Position numbers and translations under genes: made by a program. From NCBI RefSeq assembly GCF_900100605.1, contig NZ_FNCN01000006.1:236440-300439 (forward strand): a DNA stretch of 64,000 nt. The letters run 5' to 3'. This document shows, in pieces, positions 35,433 to 44,233 of this stretch. Position 1 is the first letter of the stretch; each line of letters starts with the position of its first letter. Source of the DNA: Sinosporangium album (lineage in GTDB: Bacteria; Actinomycetota; Actinomycetes; Streptosporangiales; Streptosporangiaceae). Under the pieces are notes generated by a model, which was given only the letters and a program-made list of their open reading frames with translations, had not been told where the DNA came from and made no database searches.

Positions 35433-35882
35433 TCAGAGGGGCACCCGGATGACGGGAATGTCGGGGACGGTGATGGTGTAGGCGGCCCCGCACCCCGCGG
35501 AAGCGGCTCCCGGGGGGCACTGGACGTCGAGCTCCAATGTGCCGCCGTTCCAGCTCTCCCCCAAGTCGGGGCGCGTCCGCGACCAGGTGATCTCACGTTT
35601 GACCGTCACCCGGCCCGGCGTGCCTTTCACGACGGTGACCTGGGCGTCGGCGGAGGACCTCACGACGAGTTCTGGAGCGGTCGTCGTGTAGACGGTGGTC
35701 GTGGTCTCGCTCCCCTCCTCGTGCAGCACGAAGTTGGGGTAGGCGGTCTCGGCGCTGTCGAGCTGGATCCATGCTGCGAGGGGGAACGCCACCACCGTCA
35801 CGAGCGTGAGCAGTCCACCGGAGACGAGCCAGGCCAGTCTGGTCCTGCGCTGCATCACACCCCCGGATGTCACCGGTCTCAC
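35433..35882 (-). CDS. Small single-pass membrane protein
   Basis: 149 residues from GTG 35882, chosen because AAAGGAG lies 7 nt upstream; a frame to 35927 lacks one. One membrane helix (WLVSGGLLTLVTVVAFPLAAW), then an extracytoplasmic beta-rich domain with Thr repeats (TTTTVYTTT), two Cys and YTITVPDIPVIRVPL. It follows a response-regulator gene by about 50 nt and is probably co-transcribed. Its role as a sensor, target or adhesin-like protein is unknown. Confidence 0.7.
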   Translation of the reverse strand: MRPVTSGGVMQRRTRLAWLVSGGLLTLVTVVAFPLAAWIQLDSAETAYPNFVLHEEGSETTTTVYTTTAPELVVRSSADAQVTVVKGTPGRVTVKREITWSRTRPDLGESWNGGTLELDVQCPPGAASAGCGAAYTITVPDIPVIRVPL

Positions 35883-35930
35883 CACGGATCTCCTTTCGCC
35901 GGGTCGGAAGGGCCTGAACACGCGCATGGC

Positions 35931-36572
35931 TCAGACGTTGAGGAAGCGGAGCACCGCCAGCACCCTGCGGTGGTCCTTGTCGGCGTTGGAGAGGCCGAGC
36001 TTCGTGAAGATGTTGTTGATGTGCTTGCCGACGGCGCCGTCGGAGATCACCAGGGCCTCGGCGACGCCGCTGTTGGACCGGCCCTCCGCGATGAGGGCCA
36101 GCACCTCGTGTTCGCGGGGGGTCAGCAGGTCCATCGAGTCTCTGCGCCCGCGGATCAGCAGCTGGGCGACGACCTCCGGGTCGAGGGCCGTGCCGCCGCC
36201 GGCCACGCGCCGCAGCGCGTCGAGGAACTCCGCGACGTCGGCCACCCGGTCTTTCAGCAGATAGCCGATGCCGCTGGTCTCGGTCGACAGCAGTTGCGTG
36301 GCGTAGCGCTCCTCGACGTATTGCGACAGCACCACGATCGGCAGCCCGGGCCACTGCCGACGCAGCACCAGGGCGGCGCGCAGCCCCTCGTCGGTGTGCG
36401 ACGGCGGCATGCGCACGTCGGTGATCACAAGCTCAGGGCGGTGCTCCTCGACCGCGCGGAGCAGCCCGTCGGCTTCGGCCACCGAGGCCACCACCTCGAT
36501 GCCCGCCGAACCGAGCACCCAGATCAGCCCTTCCCTGAGCAGGACGGAATCCTCGGCCAGGACTACTCGCAC
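35931..36572 (-). CDS. LuxR-type response regulator
   Basis: 213 residues. REC domain with acidic pair AEDS, phospho-acceptor Asp52 (VITDVRMPP) and Lys in YLLKDRV; C-terminal LuxR helix-turn-helix (LTPREHEVLALIAEGRSNSGVAEALV, HINNIFTKL). GTG start overlaps the histidine kinase stop by 10 nt, so the two are translationally coupled. It should control nearby genes such as the membrane protein downstream (inference). Confidence 0.93.
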   Translation of the reverse strand: MRVVLAEDSVLLREGLIWVLGSAGIEVVASVAEADGLLRAVEEHRPELVITDVRMPPSHTDEGLRAALVLRRQWPGLPIVVLSQYVEERYATQLLSTETSGIGYLLKDRVADVAEFLDALRRVAGGGTALDPEVVAQLLIRGRRDSMDLLTPREHEVLALIAEGRSNSGVAEALVISDGAVGKHINNIFTKLGLSNADKDHRRVLAVLRFLNV

Positions 36573-37801
36573 GGTAACTCCACTTCGATCGTCGTCGGAC
36601 CGCCCGGCGGGCTGTCGATGCGCAGGGTGCCGTCCACCGAGCCGACCCGCTGGGACAGGCCGCGCAGACCGCTGCCGCGAGCCGGATCGGCCCCGCCCCT
36701 GCCGTCGTCGCGGACAAGCAGGCGGATCACGTCGCCGTCGCGGGTGAGCACCACGTCGGCACCCGACGCCTCGGCGTGCTTGGCGATGTTGGTGAGCGCC
36801 TCGGACACCACGAAGAACGCGACGGCCTCGATGGTCGGGGTGGCGCGTTCGGCCATCTCCACGCGGAGCCGCACCGGGAAGGGCGCTCCTGCGGCGAGGC
36901 CGGAGAGGGCCGGGTCGAGCCCCTGGTCGTTGAGCACGGCCGGGTGAAGCCCGCGCACGAAGTCACGGAGCTCCTTGAGCGCCAGTTTGGCCTCCTCGTG
37001 GGCCTGCACGATGACGTCTCGGGCCGGTTCGGGCAGGTCGGCGAACACGGCACGCGCCATGCCGAGTTTCATGGCGAGCGACACCAGCCGCTGCTGCGTG
37101 CCGTCGTGGAGGTCGCGCTCGATGCGGCGCCGCTCGGCGTCGGCGGCGTCGACGACCTCCGCCCGGCTCTCGCTCAGCGTCGCGACCCTCGCCGCGAGCA
37201 GCTCGTTGCGGCTCGGCCCGAGCAGAGCCCTGGCCAGGGTGACGTCCAGCGCCGTCACCACCTGCGCCGTCCACGGCGCGGCCGTGAACAGCGCGGCGGA
37301 CAGCGCCACGAAGGCCACCTGCGCGGGCACCCCCATCTCATCCCCGGCCTTGACCGCCACCGTCATCGCCACCGCGCCACCCGCCCAGGCGCCGAGCACC
37401 AGCGTCAGCCCGAGCAGGCCGAACAGCGGCGCGAGCAGATGGTAGGCGACCTGCCGCCACATGCTCGCCGCTCGGAGCGTGCCGTAGAACCAGGCCGGTA
37501 CGCTCCGGCGGGCCCCCCGCCTCGGGAGGGGCTCGATCTCCACGTCCAGGAACGCGATGAATCTCGCCCGCTGCCATCGCGAGAACAGCGGCACCAGCAA
37601 GAAGATCAGCGTCAGGGCCAGAAGCGGAACCAGGACCGTCCAGATGAAGACGATCCCCACAGCTCCCAAGACCACCAGGGCGCCCGCCGTCGCCATCGCG
37701 ACCGGCGTCCCCGCCGCCACGTGGAACGTGCGCAGCCAGGCCCGCGCCCCCCAATGGTCCCGGACCCGATCCCACGGCGAAAGCACCACGGCTTCGTTCA
37801 T
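36563..37801 (-). CDS. HisKA_3 sensor histidine kinase
   Basis: 412 residues from ATG 37801. Two groups of hydrophobic helices (about 40-75 and 110-200), then the HisKA_3 box ERDLHDGTQQRLVSLA with phospho-His near 231, and the HATPase_c N-box and G-boxes (VVSEALTNIAKHAEA, RDDGRGGA, GSGLRGLSQRV). It phosphorylates the adjacent LuxR regulator. No distinct extracytoplasmic sensor domain, so it probably senses within the membrane, like LiaS/DesK types. Confidence 0.92.
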   Translation of the reverse strand: MNEAVVLSPWDRVRDHWGARAWLRTFHVAAGTPVAMATAGALVVLGAVGIVFIWTVLVPLLALTLIFLLVPLFSRWQRARFIAFLDVEIEPLPRRGARRSVPAWFYGTLRAASMWRQVAYHLLAPLFGLLGLTLVLGAWAGGAVAMTVAVKAGDEMGVPAQVAFVALSAALFTAAPWTAQVVTALDVTLARALLGPSRNELLAARVATLSESRAEVVDAADAERRRIERDLHDGTQQRLVSLAMKLGMARAVFADLPEPARDVIVQAHEEAKLALKELRDFVRGLHPAVLNDQGLDPALSGLAAGAPFPVRLRVEMAERATPTIEAVAFFVVSEALTNIAKHAEASGADVVLTRDGDVIRLLVRDDGRGGADPARGSGLRGLSQRVGSVDGTLRIDSPPGGPTTIEVELPCE

Positions 37802-37953
37802 GCCACCCACCGTAAAGACATCCACCCCCCACACAACATGGCCCTAGCCCCCCTCCCCACAGTGGACTAAGCACCACCCCCACTCCCCGCCCCGCCAACG
37901 GCCGAGATGACATCCGCGCCGGTCGGGAGATCATGGAAGTGGTTATCTGAGGG

Positions 37954-38700
37954 TCAGAGGGCCTTCGACCGGATGGGAATGTCGCGGATGAGGGCCCAGG
38001 CGAGGGCGACCCCGAGGGCGAAGACGGCGGCGGAGAGGGCGCTGGAGGCGAGGCCGGAGACATCCTGCGCCGGGAGGGCCGTGTCGACGAACGGGACGCC
38101 GATCGTGCCGTTTCCACTGCCGCCGAACACGGCGAAGAGCAGGGCGACGGGCACGACGGCGAGACCGATGTTGACCGAACGGTAGAAGGCGGCCGACAGG
38201 CATACGCCGCTGATCATCCACACCGGGAGCACGCACCAGAACTCCCACACGATCAGCCCGAACTGCCCGCCGTCGGTGAAGAACCGGTGCGGGTCGATCA
38301 TGTGCGGCCAGCCGACCGCGCCGTACAGCGCCTTCTCCAGCCAGTAGCCCGCGGCGAGCAGTACGGCGAGAGCCCCCGTGAAGGCGACGATGAAGAGCGT
38401 CGTGTGCCAGGTGAACTCGCGGCGGGTCCGCCCGTGCCCCACGTGCATGGGCAGGAAGACTCGGAGCATGACGACGCCCGTCCCGAGCAGGGCCCACTGC
38501 GGGAATCCCGAGGCCAGGTCGTCCCACACGCTCGCCGAGACCGTGCCGAACGTGTGCATGCCCAGGATGATCAGCCCGACGACGGCGACGAGCAGCGCCC
38601 AGAAGGCGGCGACCATCGGCAGGTGGCTGAACAGCAGCAGCACCGCCATGGGGAGTCGCCAGGGGGCGGCCTGAGAGGGCCGGGTGGTGCGCGTCGTCAT
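37954..38700 (-). CDS. ABC-2-type permease-like membrane protein
   Basis: 248 residues with about six hydrophobic segments (around 17-50, 65-90, 105-125, 155-180, 190-210 and 220-240). The ATG overlaps the ATPase stop by 4 nt (ATGA), so it is the membrane partner of that ATPase. The sequence itself matches no export family I can name. The trio GntR-ATPase-permease resembles YtrABCDEF-type cell-wall antibiotic response operons. Confidence 0.8.
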   Translation of the reverse strand: MTTRTTRPSQAAPWRLPMAVLLLFSHLPMVAAFWALLVAVVGLIILGMHTFGTVSASVWDDLASGFPQWALLGTGVVMLRVFLPMHVGHGRTRREFTWHTTLFIVAFTGALAVLLAAGYWLEKALYGAVGWPHMIDPHRFFTDGGQFGLIVWEFWCVLPVWMISGVCLSAAFYRSVNIGLAVVPVALLFAVFGGSGNGTIGVPFVDTALPAQDVSGLASSALSAAVFALGVALAWALIRDIPIRSKAL

Positions 38701-39587
38701 GCGAGTTCCCCCGAGGGCCGCGTGAGGTGGGTGAACAGCTCCTGGAGCGGGATCGGGCCGAGGTCGAGCCCGGCCGCCCTGGCCTTGTCCCGGTGTTCGC
38801 CTGCGAGCCCGCCGTACAGGATCGCGGATTTGGTGGGGCCGAGCTGCTTCTGCCCCAGCACGGCCAGGCCCTCGCAGTCGCCGACGAAGGCGTCGACGTC
38901 GGGGGCCGGACCGGTGACGGACATGCCGCGTCCGCGGAGAGCGTCGGCTTCGTCGTGCAGGAGCAGGCGCCCCCGGTCGATGATCAGCACCTCCTCGAAC
39001 AGGGAGCCGAGCTCCTCGATGAGATGTGTCGACAGCACGATGGTGCGCGGGGTGTCCATGAAATCGGAAAGCAGTTCGTCCTGGAACGCCGCGCGGGCGG
39101 GGGCGTCCATCCCCAGGTAGGACTCGTCGAAGATGGTCAGCGGCGCCCTGCTCGCCAGTCCGATGACGATGCCGAGCGCGGAGAGCTGTCCCCGGGAGAG
39201 GTCGGTCATGTGCTTGCGCGGCACCTCGAACCGCTCGATCAACCTGTCGGCGTAGTCCGCGTCCCATCCCGCCCGCAGTTGCGTGCCGAACTCCAGCACA
39301 TCGCGCACGGTGACGAACCTGTCGAGGACGTCGGCGGTCTGCCGGATCAGGCAGACCCGCCGCATCGCGCGGGGGTTCTCGAACACCTGCTCCCCGTCGA
39401 TCAGTACGGTGCCCGCGGTGGGCCGCAGGAACCCCGCCATGGTGGACAGCAGGCTCGTCTTGCCCGAGCCGTTCCTGCCGAGCAGACCGTAGATCTTGCC
39501 GCCGTGCAGGGTGAGCGTCACGTCCGAAAGGGCCTGTACGTCCCTGTAGCGCACCCCCAGGCCGCGTACCTCCACCGTCGCGGTCAC
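38697..39587 (-). CDS. ABC transporter ATPase
   Basis: 296 residues. Walker A GRNGSGKTSLL, Q-loop VCLIRQTADVL, signature LSRGQLSALGI (divergent LSGGQ), Walker B-like LTIFDESYLGMD and H-loop STHLIEE. The D after the Walker B aromatic stretch is followed by Glu (FDES), so ATP hydrolysis is retained. GTG start overlaps the GntR stop (GTGA). It energises the membrane protein encoded downstream. Confidence 0.9.
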   Translation of the reverse strand: MTATVEVRGLGVRYRDVQALSDVTLTLHGGKIYGLLGRNGSGKTSLLSTMAGFLRPTAGTVLIDGEQVFENPRAMRRVCLIRQTADVLDRFVTVRDVLEFGTQLRAGWDADYADRLIERFEVPRKHMTDLSRGQLSALGIVIGLASRAPLTIFDESYLGMDAPARAAFQDELLSDFMDTPRTIVLSTHLIEELGSLFEEVLIIDRGRLLLHDEADALRGRGMSVTGPAPDVDAFVGDCEGLAVLGQKQLGPTKSAILYGGLAGEHRDKARAAGLDLGPIPLQELFTHLTRPSGELA

Positions 39588-40036
39588 CGGCCGCCCTCTC
39601 CGGCGATGCCCCCGGTGCCCCCGGTGCCTCCGGTGCCTCCGGTGCCTCCGGTGCCTCCGGTGCCCGCGATGTGAGTGATGTGCGTGATGACGTCGGTCAG
39701 GGGAATGCCGATGGCGTTGGCCTGAGCCACCATCGGGTCCACGATGTCGGCGAAGAATCGGTCCCTGTGCTGCGCCCGCAGGTCGTCACGGGCCTTGGGA
39801 CTGACGAACATGCCGATGCCTCGCTTCTTGTAAAGCACACCTTCATCCACCAACTGCTGGAACGCCTTCGCGGCCGTCGCCGGGTTGATTCGGTAGTACG
39901 CGGCATATTGGTTGGTCGACATGACCTGCTCGTCGGCCTGCAGCGTGCCGTTGAGCACGTCGGCTTTGATCTGTTCGGCGATCTGCCGGTAGATCGGACT
40001 ACGGTTGTCGAACAACGCCCACCTCAACCGCTTCAT
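39584..40036 (-). CDS. GntR-family regulator (YtrA-like)
   Basis: 150 residues from ATG 40036; a leaderless start at ATG 40063, with TACCAT about 5 nt upstream, is possible and would add nine residues. N-terminal winged helix with PIYRQIAEQIKADVLNG and INPATAAKAFQQLVDEGVLYKKRGIGMFV. The short C-terminal part ends in a Thr-Gly-Gly repeat tail (six TGG units) from a 9-bp DNA repeat, then IAGEGGR. YtrA-type regulators repress linked ABC transporters; it is first in the three-gene operon. Confidence 0.88.
   Translation of the reverse strand: MKRLRWALFDNRSPIYRQIAEQIKADVLNGTLQADEQVMSTNQYAAYYRINPATAAKAFQQLVDEGVLYKKRGIGMFVSPKARDDLRAQHRDRFFADIVDPMVAQANAIGIPLTDVITHITHIAGTGGTGGTGGTGGTGGTGGIAGEGGR
39614..39667 (-). 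repeat. 9-bp in-frame repeat in the GntR tail
   Basis: Six copies of GGTGCCTCC (plus-strand reading; first and last vary by one or two bases). On the minus strand they encode a run of Gly-Thr-Gly units at the C-terminus. Confidence 0.95.
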
Positions 40037-40037
40037 G

Positions 40038-40061
40038 GGTTCATTACCTGTGCAGTGAACC
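40038..40061. promoter_or_regulatory. Inverted repeat at the GntR start, candidate operator
   Basis: GGTTCA and TGAACC arms separated by 12 nt straddle the start region of the GntR gene. Position and symmetry fit autoregulation by the GntR protein itself. Confidence 0.5.
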
Positions 40062-40172
40062 ATAGAAGATGGTAATCTCCCCACTACACTACGGGCATGT
40101 TGCGCGCAGCCATGTGAAAGGTCCACCTCGACCGGGTGGGACGGCTGACCGCCCGCCTGTGAAACCCCCAGG

Positions 40173-41105
40173 TCAGCCGAGGTCGATGAGGTCGGTGTTG
40201 GCGCCGCACAGCACCACCGCGATCCGCTCATCCGGCTCCGGACGATACTGACCGCTGAGCAGCGGGGCGAGAGCCGCGGCCGCACCATATTCCACGGCGA
40301 CGCGAAACTCGTCCCACAGGAACTGCCGCGCCCCGATCACGTGCTCGTCGTCCACGAGAAGCCAGCGCACCCCGGCGCGTACGGCGACGCCGTACGGAAT
40401 GTCCCCGATCCGCGTGGCCCCGAGGGAGTCCACGCAGACCCCGCCGACCGCGACGTCCACGGGGCGGCCCGCCGACAGCGCCGCGGCCAGGGTGGGGCTG
40501 GACTCCGGCTCCACGCCTATCACCTGGACACGCCCTTCGAACGCGGCGGCGACCCCCGCGAGCAGCCCTCCGCCTCCCACGGCGACGAATACCGTGTCGA
40601 GGGTCTCGGCCTGCCGTTCGAGCTCGATCGCGAGGGTGCCCTGCCCCGCGCACACCTCGGCCTGGTCGTAGGCGTGGCAGAACAGCGCGCCCGAGTCGTC
40701 GGCGTGTTTGACCGCGGCCTCGTAGGCGTCCTGATAGCGCTCGCCGGACCGGTGCACGACGGCGCCGAGGCGGACGAGCCTGTCCACCTTGACCTTGGGG
40801 GACGTCTCCGGCACGAACACCGTCGCCTCCACGGCGATCGACCGCGCCACGTGCGCCACCGCGAGCCCCGCGTTGCCTCCCGACGCCGTCACCACGCCGG
40901 CCTTCCCCATCCGCCCGTTCTCACGGGCGGCGAGAATGCGGTTGAACGCGCCTCTCGCCTTGAAGCTGCCTGTGTGCTGGAGATATTCGAGCTTGAGCGC
41001 GACGGGGGCCGGAAGGGTGTTGAAATGCGCGGCGAGGACCGGAGTCGTGCGGACACGGCCGTCAATGCGCCGCATCGCGGTCACGACATCCGAGCGGGTG
41101 ATCAT
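40173..41105 (-). CDS. Threonine/serine dehydratase-like PLP enzyme
   Basis: 310 residues from ATG 41105. PLP lysine in LQHTGSFKARGAFN, phosphate-binding loop VTASGGNAGLAVAH, and VAVGGGGLLAGVAAAF match fold-type II serine/threonine dehydratases. It lacks the C-terminal ACT regulatory domain of biosynthetic IlvA, so it is a catabolic or racemase-like type. It has AGCT-rich leader with GGAG 9 nt upstream. An inverted repeat lies 38 nt before the start. Confidence 0.87.
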   Translation of the reverse strand: MITRSDVVTAMRRIDGRVRTTPVLAAHFNTLPAPVALKLEYLQHTGSFKARGAFNRILAARENGRMGKAGVVTASGGNAGLAVAHVARSIAVEATVFVPETSPKVKVDRLVRLGAVVHRSGERYQDAYEAAVKHADDSGALFCHAYDQAEVCAGQGTLAIELERQAETLDTVFVAVGGGGLLAGVAAAFEGRVQVIGVEPESSPTLAAALSAGRPVDVAVGGVCVDSLGATRIGDIPYGVAVRAGVRWLLVDDEHVIGARQFLWDEFRVAVEYGAAAALAPLLSGQYRPEPDERIAVVLCGANTDLIDLG

Positions 41106-41142
41106 AGCTTGACGCTCCACGGGGCTAGGTCCGTTCCCACTC

Positions 41143-41156
41143 CAAGACAGGTCTTG
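41143..41156. promoter_or_regulatory. CAAGAC-N2-GTCTTG inverted repeat
   Basis: Perfect 6-bp arms 38-51 nt upstream of the dehydratase ATG. Placement in the promoter region suggests an operator; the binding protein is unknown. Confidence 0.4.
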
Positions 41157-41185
41157 TCTACTGGAAGGCCCTGGCGCGTGTCGAT

Positions 41186-41221
41186 GTATGTGTCAAGAAA
41201 GAGGTATGTGTCAAGAAAGAG
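41186..41221 (+). repeat. 18-bp perfect tandem duplication
   Basis: GTATGTGTCAAGAAAGAG occurs twice in succession without mismatch. Non-coding. Confidence 0.97.
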
Positions 41222-41430
41222 GCCCGCCGAACGTGGCGAGGCCGTGCCGCCCCCCATCGACGCGACGCGAGCGTGGCGAGCAGCACCGCGTGACGACAGG
41301 GACCGGCACGGCCGATTCACCGGAGGGCCAGACCGGGAGCGCGGACGACCGCGCAATCTCCGCGCTCATCCGGTCTGGCCTTCGGCACACGGTACGGCCG
41401 GCGCTGTGGGCCGCCGACGTACCGCAGAAC

Positions 41431-41449
41431 TTAGGTTAGGCATACCTAA
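41431..41449. promoter_or_regulatory. IdeR/DmdR-type iron box
   Basis: TTAGGTTAGGCATACCTAA matches the 19-bp iron-regulator consensus TTAGGTTAGGCTAACCTAA at 17 of 19 positions. Iron boxes normally precede siderophore or iron-uptake genes. No such gene flanks it; the nearest starts are the dehydratase at 41105 (minus, 326 nt away) and nothing on the plus strand. Confidence 0.8.
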
Positions 41450-41589
41450 TCACGTCTGAGGTGGAGCGGTCAACAGAAGGACCCCGGCTCCAAGGGAACC
41501 GAGGTCCGCGTCAGGCCCGCCTCAAGGGCACCTCACAGGCACTTCGGGGGCACCTCAGGGGCACCCCCTCAGGGGCGCACCCCAGAGGC

Positions 41590-42204
41590 TCAGAGCTTCG
41601 CGATGACCGCCGCGACGACCAGCACGACCGTCACGCCCGTCGCGACGAGGGCGTCCGGCGCCCAGGAGGCGCGCACGTCGCCGGGGGTCGGGTCGCCCTT
41701 GCGGCGGGCGGCCTCCGCGCGTTCGCCGATCTGCTCCGCGACCCAGTCGGCGTGGGTCTTGCCCGCGGTGGCCTCAAGGGCCGCCTGCTCGCCCTTGGAG
41801 AGGGCGGGCTCGGTCTGGAAGCGGCCCCGGCGCTCCGGGGGCGCCCCCCTGCGGCCGGCCGTGGCCCGCTCGCGGGCCGACGCCTGCGGCGTCCAGCAGC
41901 GCACGGTGGTGTCGCCGGACTCGATGAGGACGGCGTGGGACACGCGCACGCCGTCGATCGACGTCCAGGGCAGGAACGCCGTACGCAGCGGGTTGCGCAC
42001 AGTCACCCCGTCCTCGCCGAGGATCAGGGCGGGCCTCAGGCAGGTGATGTAGATCGCCAGGGTCAGCACCCCGAGCACCGCCGCGGCCACCAGCGAATCC
42101 GGTCCGGTGAAGCGGATGACCAGGTCGACCGCGTTGAACGCGGCGAAGGCCATCCACAGCCAGCCGAGGACCAGAGCGAACTTGGATCGGAATACCTGTT
42201 TCAC
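41590..42204 (-). CDS. PH-domain membrane protein
   Basis: 204 residues from GTG 42204, in a GTGA overlap with add; GTG 42213 is an in-frame alternative. Two N-terminal helices ([31 protein letters not shown]), then the bacterial PH-like segment [28 protein letters not shown], a charged linker, and a C-terminal helix ([19 protein letters not shown]). Similar small PH-domain membrane proteins are common in actinobacteria; function unknown. Coupled to add by overlap only, not by evident function. Confidence 0.78.
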   Translation of the reverse strand: MKQVFRSKFALVLGWLWMAFAAFNAVDLVIRFTGPDSLVAAAVLGVLTLAIYITCLRPALILGEDGVTVRNPLRTAFLPWTSIDGVRVSHAVLIESGDTTVRCWTPQASARERATAGRRGAPPERRGRFQTEPALSKGEQAALEATAGKTHADWVAEQIGERAEAARRKGDPTPGDVRASWAPDALVATGVTVVLVVAAVIAKL

Positions 42205-43280
42205 GCTTGCCACTTCAGTTGGGCGAACCCCGGCTTGATCACACCGTTGATCAGGGAGAGCCGCTCATCGAACGGAATGAAGGCCGACTTCATCGCATTG
42301 ACCGTGAACCACTGGAGGTCATCCCAGCCGTAGTCGAACGCGTCCACCAGCCTGGCGAACTCCTCCGACACCGACGTGCCGCTCATGAGCCGGTTGTCGG
42401 TGTTGACCGTCACCCGGAAGTGAAGGCGGCGCAGCAGGCCGATCGGGTGGTCGGCGATGGAGGACGCGGCGCCGGTCTGCAGGTTGGACGTCGGGCACAT
42501 CTCCAGCGGAATCCGCTTGTCACGCACGTAAGCCGCGAGCCTTCCGAGCTTCGCCGTGCCATCCTCGGATACGGAGATGTCATCGATGATCCGGACACCG
42601 TGCCCCAGCCGGTCGGCCCCGCACCACTGGATGGCCTGCCAGATCGACGGAAGGCCGAAGCCCTCACCGGCGTGGATCGTGAAGTGGGAGTTCTCCCGCT
42701 GGAGGTATTCGAACGCGTCCAGGTGGCGGGTCGGAGGATAGCCCGCCTCCGCGCCCGCGATGTCGAACCCGACGACGCCGACATCGCGGTAGCGCACCGC
42801 GAGCTCGGCGATCTCCATGGACCTCGCCTGGTGCCGCATGGCCGTCAGCAGCGCGCCGACCCGGATGCCGCGCCCCGCGGACCCGATCCTGAACCCTTCG
42901 AGCACCGCCTCGACCACCTCGTCCAGGCTGAGCCCCTGCGAGGTGTGCAGCTCGGGCGCATAACGCACCTCCGCGTAGACCACCCCGTCGTCGGCCAGGT
43001 CGGCCGCGCACTCGGCCGCGACGCGGGTCAGCGCCTCGGCCGACTGCATGACTCCGACCGTGTGGGCGAAGGTCTCCAGGTAACGTTCCAACGACCCGGA
43101 GTCGGACGCCTCCCGGAACCACGTCCGCAGGTTGTCCGCGTCGGTGGTCGGCAACTTGCTGTAACCGGACTCTCGGGCGAGGTCCACGACGGTTTCCGGG
43201 CGCACACCACCGTCGAGGTGGTCATGGAGCAGAACCTTCGGTGCCCGACGGATCTCATCTAGGGTGGGTCGCTGGCTCAT
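42201..43280 (-). CDS. add: Adenosine deaminase
   Basis: 359 residues. Metal and substrate motifs [28 protein letters not shown] and [12 protein letters not shown] are all intact, giving the Zn site, the catalytic Glu and the two Asp. It converts adenosine and deoxyadenosine to inosine. Located beside deoA, cdd and a nucleoside transporter, and within 10 kb of punA, it fits nucleoside salvage. GTGA overlap with the PH-domain gene downstream. Confidence 0.95.
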   Translation of the reverse strand: MSQRPTLDEIRRAPKVLLHDHLDGGVRPETVVDLARESGYSKLPTTDADNLRTWFREASDSGSLERYLETFAHTVGVMQSAEALTRVAAECAADLADDGVVYAEVRYAPELHTSQGLSLDEVVEAVLEGFRIGSAGRGIRVGALLTAMRHQARSMEIAELAVRYRDVGVVGFDIAGAEAGYPPTRHLDAFEYLQRENSHFTIHAGEGFGLPSIWQAIQWCGADRLGHGVRIIDDISVSEDGTAKLGRLAAYVRDKRIPLEMCPTSNLQTGAASSIADHPIGLLRRLHFRVTVNTDNRLMSGTSVSEEFARLVDAFDYGWDDLQWFTVNAMKSAFIPFDERLSLINGVIKPGFAQLKWQA

Positions 43281-43354
43281 CTGCCCATCTTAGGCAAGCC
43301 GGTTCCCCATATCGCCGATGAGTCGGCTCGGGTGTGACTCGGGCGTCTGCGGGG

Positions 43355-44053
43355 TCAATGAGCCACATCGATCACCAACCGGTCCGGCGACGACTGGCTG
43401 AACACCCGGAAGCCCGCCCGGCGGTTCAGCGCCAGCCCGACGCCCACGACCGCCTCGAAATCGCCGATGCGGACGACGTTCAGCACGTTGGTCAACCCCG
43501 TCGGGTAGACCGGCCCGCCGGTCCACGTGGAGTCGCCCGTTTCGGTGTGGGCGTTGGCCGGACTCAGCGCGACCTGGAGATATGCCTTGCCGCGGGTCTT
43601 GATGATCTTGCCCGAACCGTCCTGCACGAACTCGTCGACCCAGCGCACGCTGTACCCCGGCACCGCGTGCCGCAGGTCGATCACCACCCGGTCGAACCCC
43701 GGGTGCCCGGCGAACCTCACCCCCGTGACCAGCGCCGGCGACTCCGTCGCGCGCTTGACCTCGATCTCTCGCTGGCTGGTCGGCGGTTGAAGAGCCCGCG
43801 CGTCGGGGGACGATTCCTCGGCTGTGGAGCCCGCCGAAGGCGGGGCCGGCGCCGTACCGATCGGGGGCGAGGCGGTCGGCGCCTGCGGCGCCGTGGGCGC
43901 GCCGCCGCAGCCCGCGAGCATCAGCATCGCCAGCGCCGCACCTCCCGCGATCAACGATGCGGTACGGCGTGCGCCGCCGCGAGACTTCGCCACCGCACCG
44001 GGGCGGACTGAGCGACCGGCGCGGACAGAGTGAATGGTGGGGTCCATGGTCAC
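43355..44053 (-). CDS. Lipoprotein with AMIN-like domain
   Basis: 232 residues from GTG 44053 (GAGGGGG 6 nt upstream). Arg-rich start, lipobox LAGC (LMLAGCGG), a Pro/Ala/Ser linker, then a domain with GFDRVVIDLRHAVPGYSVRWVDEF and SPDRLVIDVAH, which resembles AMIN-like domains of cell-wall proteins. It lies between add and deoA on the same strand but with a 180-nt gap to deoA, so it may have its own promoter. Probably a cell-envelope lipoprotein, unrelated to salvage. Confidence 0.78.
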   Translation of the reverse strand: MTMDPTIHSVRAGRSVRPGAVAKSRGGARRTASLIAGGAALAMLMLAGCGGAPTAPQAPTASPPIGTAPAPPSAGSTAEESSPDARALQPPTSQREIEVKRATESPALVTGVRFAGHPGFDRVVIDLRHAVPGYSVRWVDEFVQDGSGKIIKTRGKAYLQVALSPANAHTETGDSTWTGGPVYPTGLTNVLNVVRIGDFEAVVGVGLALNRRAGFRVFSQSSPDRLVIDVAH

Positions 44054-44233
44054 GTGATGCCCCCTCAACCGCCGTTGTTCACGTCATGACGCTCCGTAAC
44101 ATCAGATCGTTCACCCGGATTGGGGGAACCGACCAGCCGAAGTCGGGCCACCCCGCCCGGCCGAGGCCCTGCCGACGTACCGCGCGGTGCTCGCCGAGGC
44201 GTTCTCGACCTGGTCGGCCGCCTGCGGATCGGC

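Larger units (their letters stand above)
41106..41589. other. Gene-free interval with several sites
   Basis: The 484 nt between the dehydratase start and the PH-domain gene end contain an inverted repeat (41143-41156), an 18-bp duplicated unit (41186-41221), an iron box (41431-41449) and a repetitive GGCACCTCA-rich stretch (41527-41590) after the PH gene. A plus-strand ORF at 41188-41439 has no ribosome site and is not called. A lost gene may once have followed the iron box. Confidence 0.5.

Noticed and set aside
41461..42333. Plus-strand frame directly after the iron box
   Set aside because: Covers the PH-domain gene and the end of add in antisense, without domain or ribosome site. It would otherwise be the natural iron-box target.
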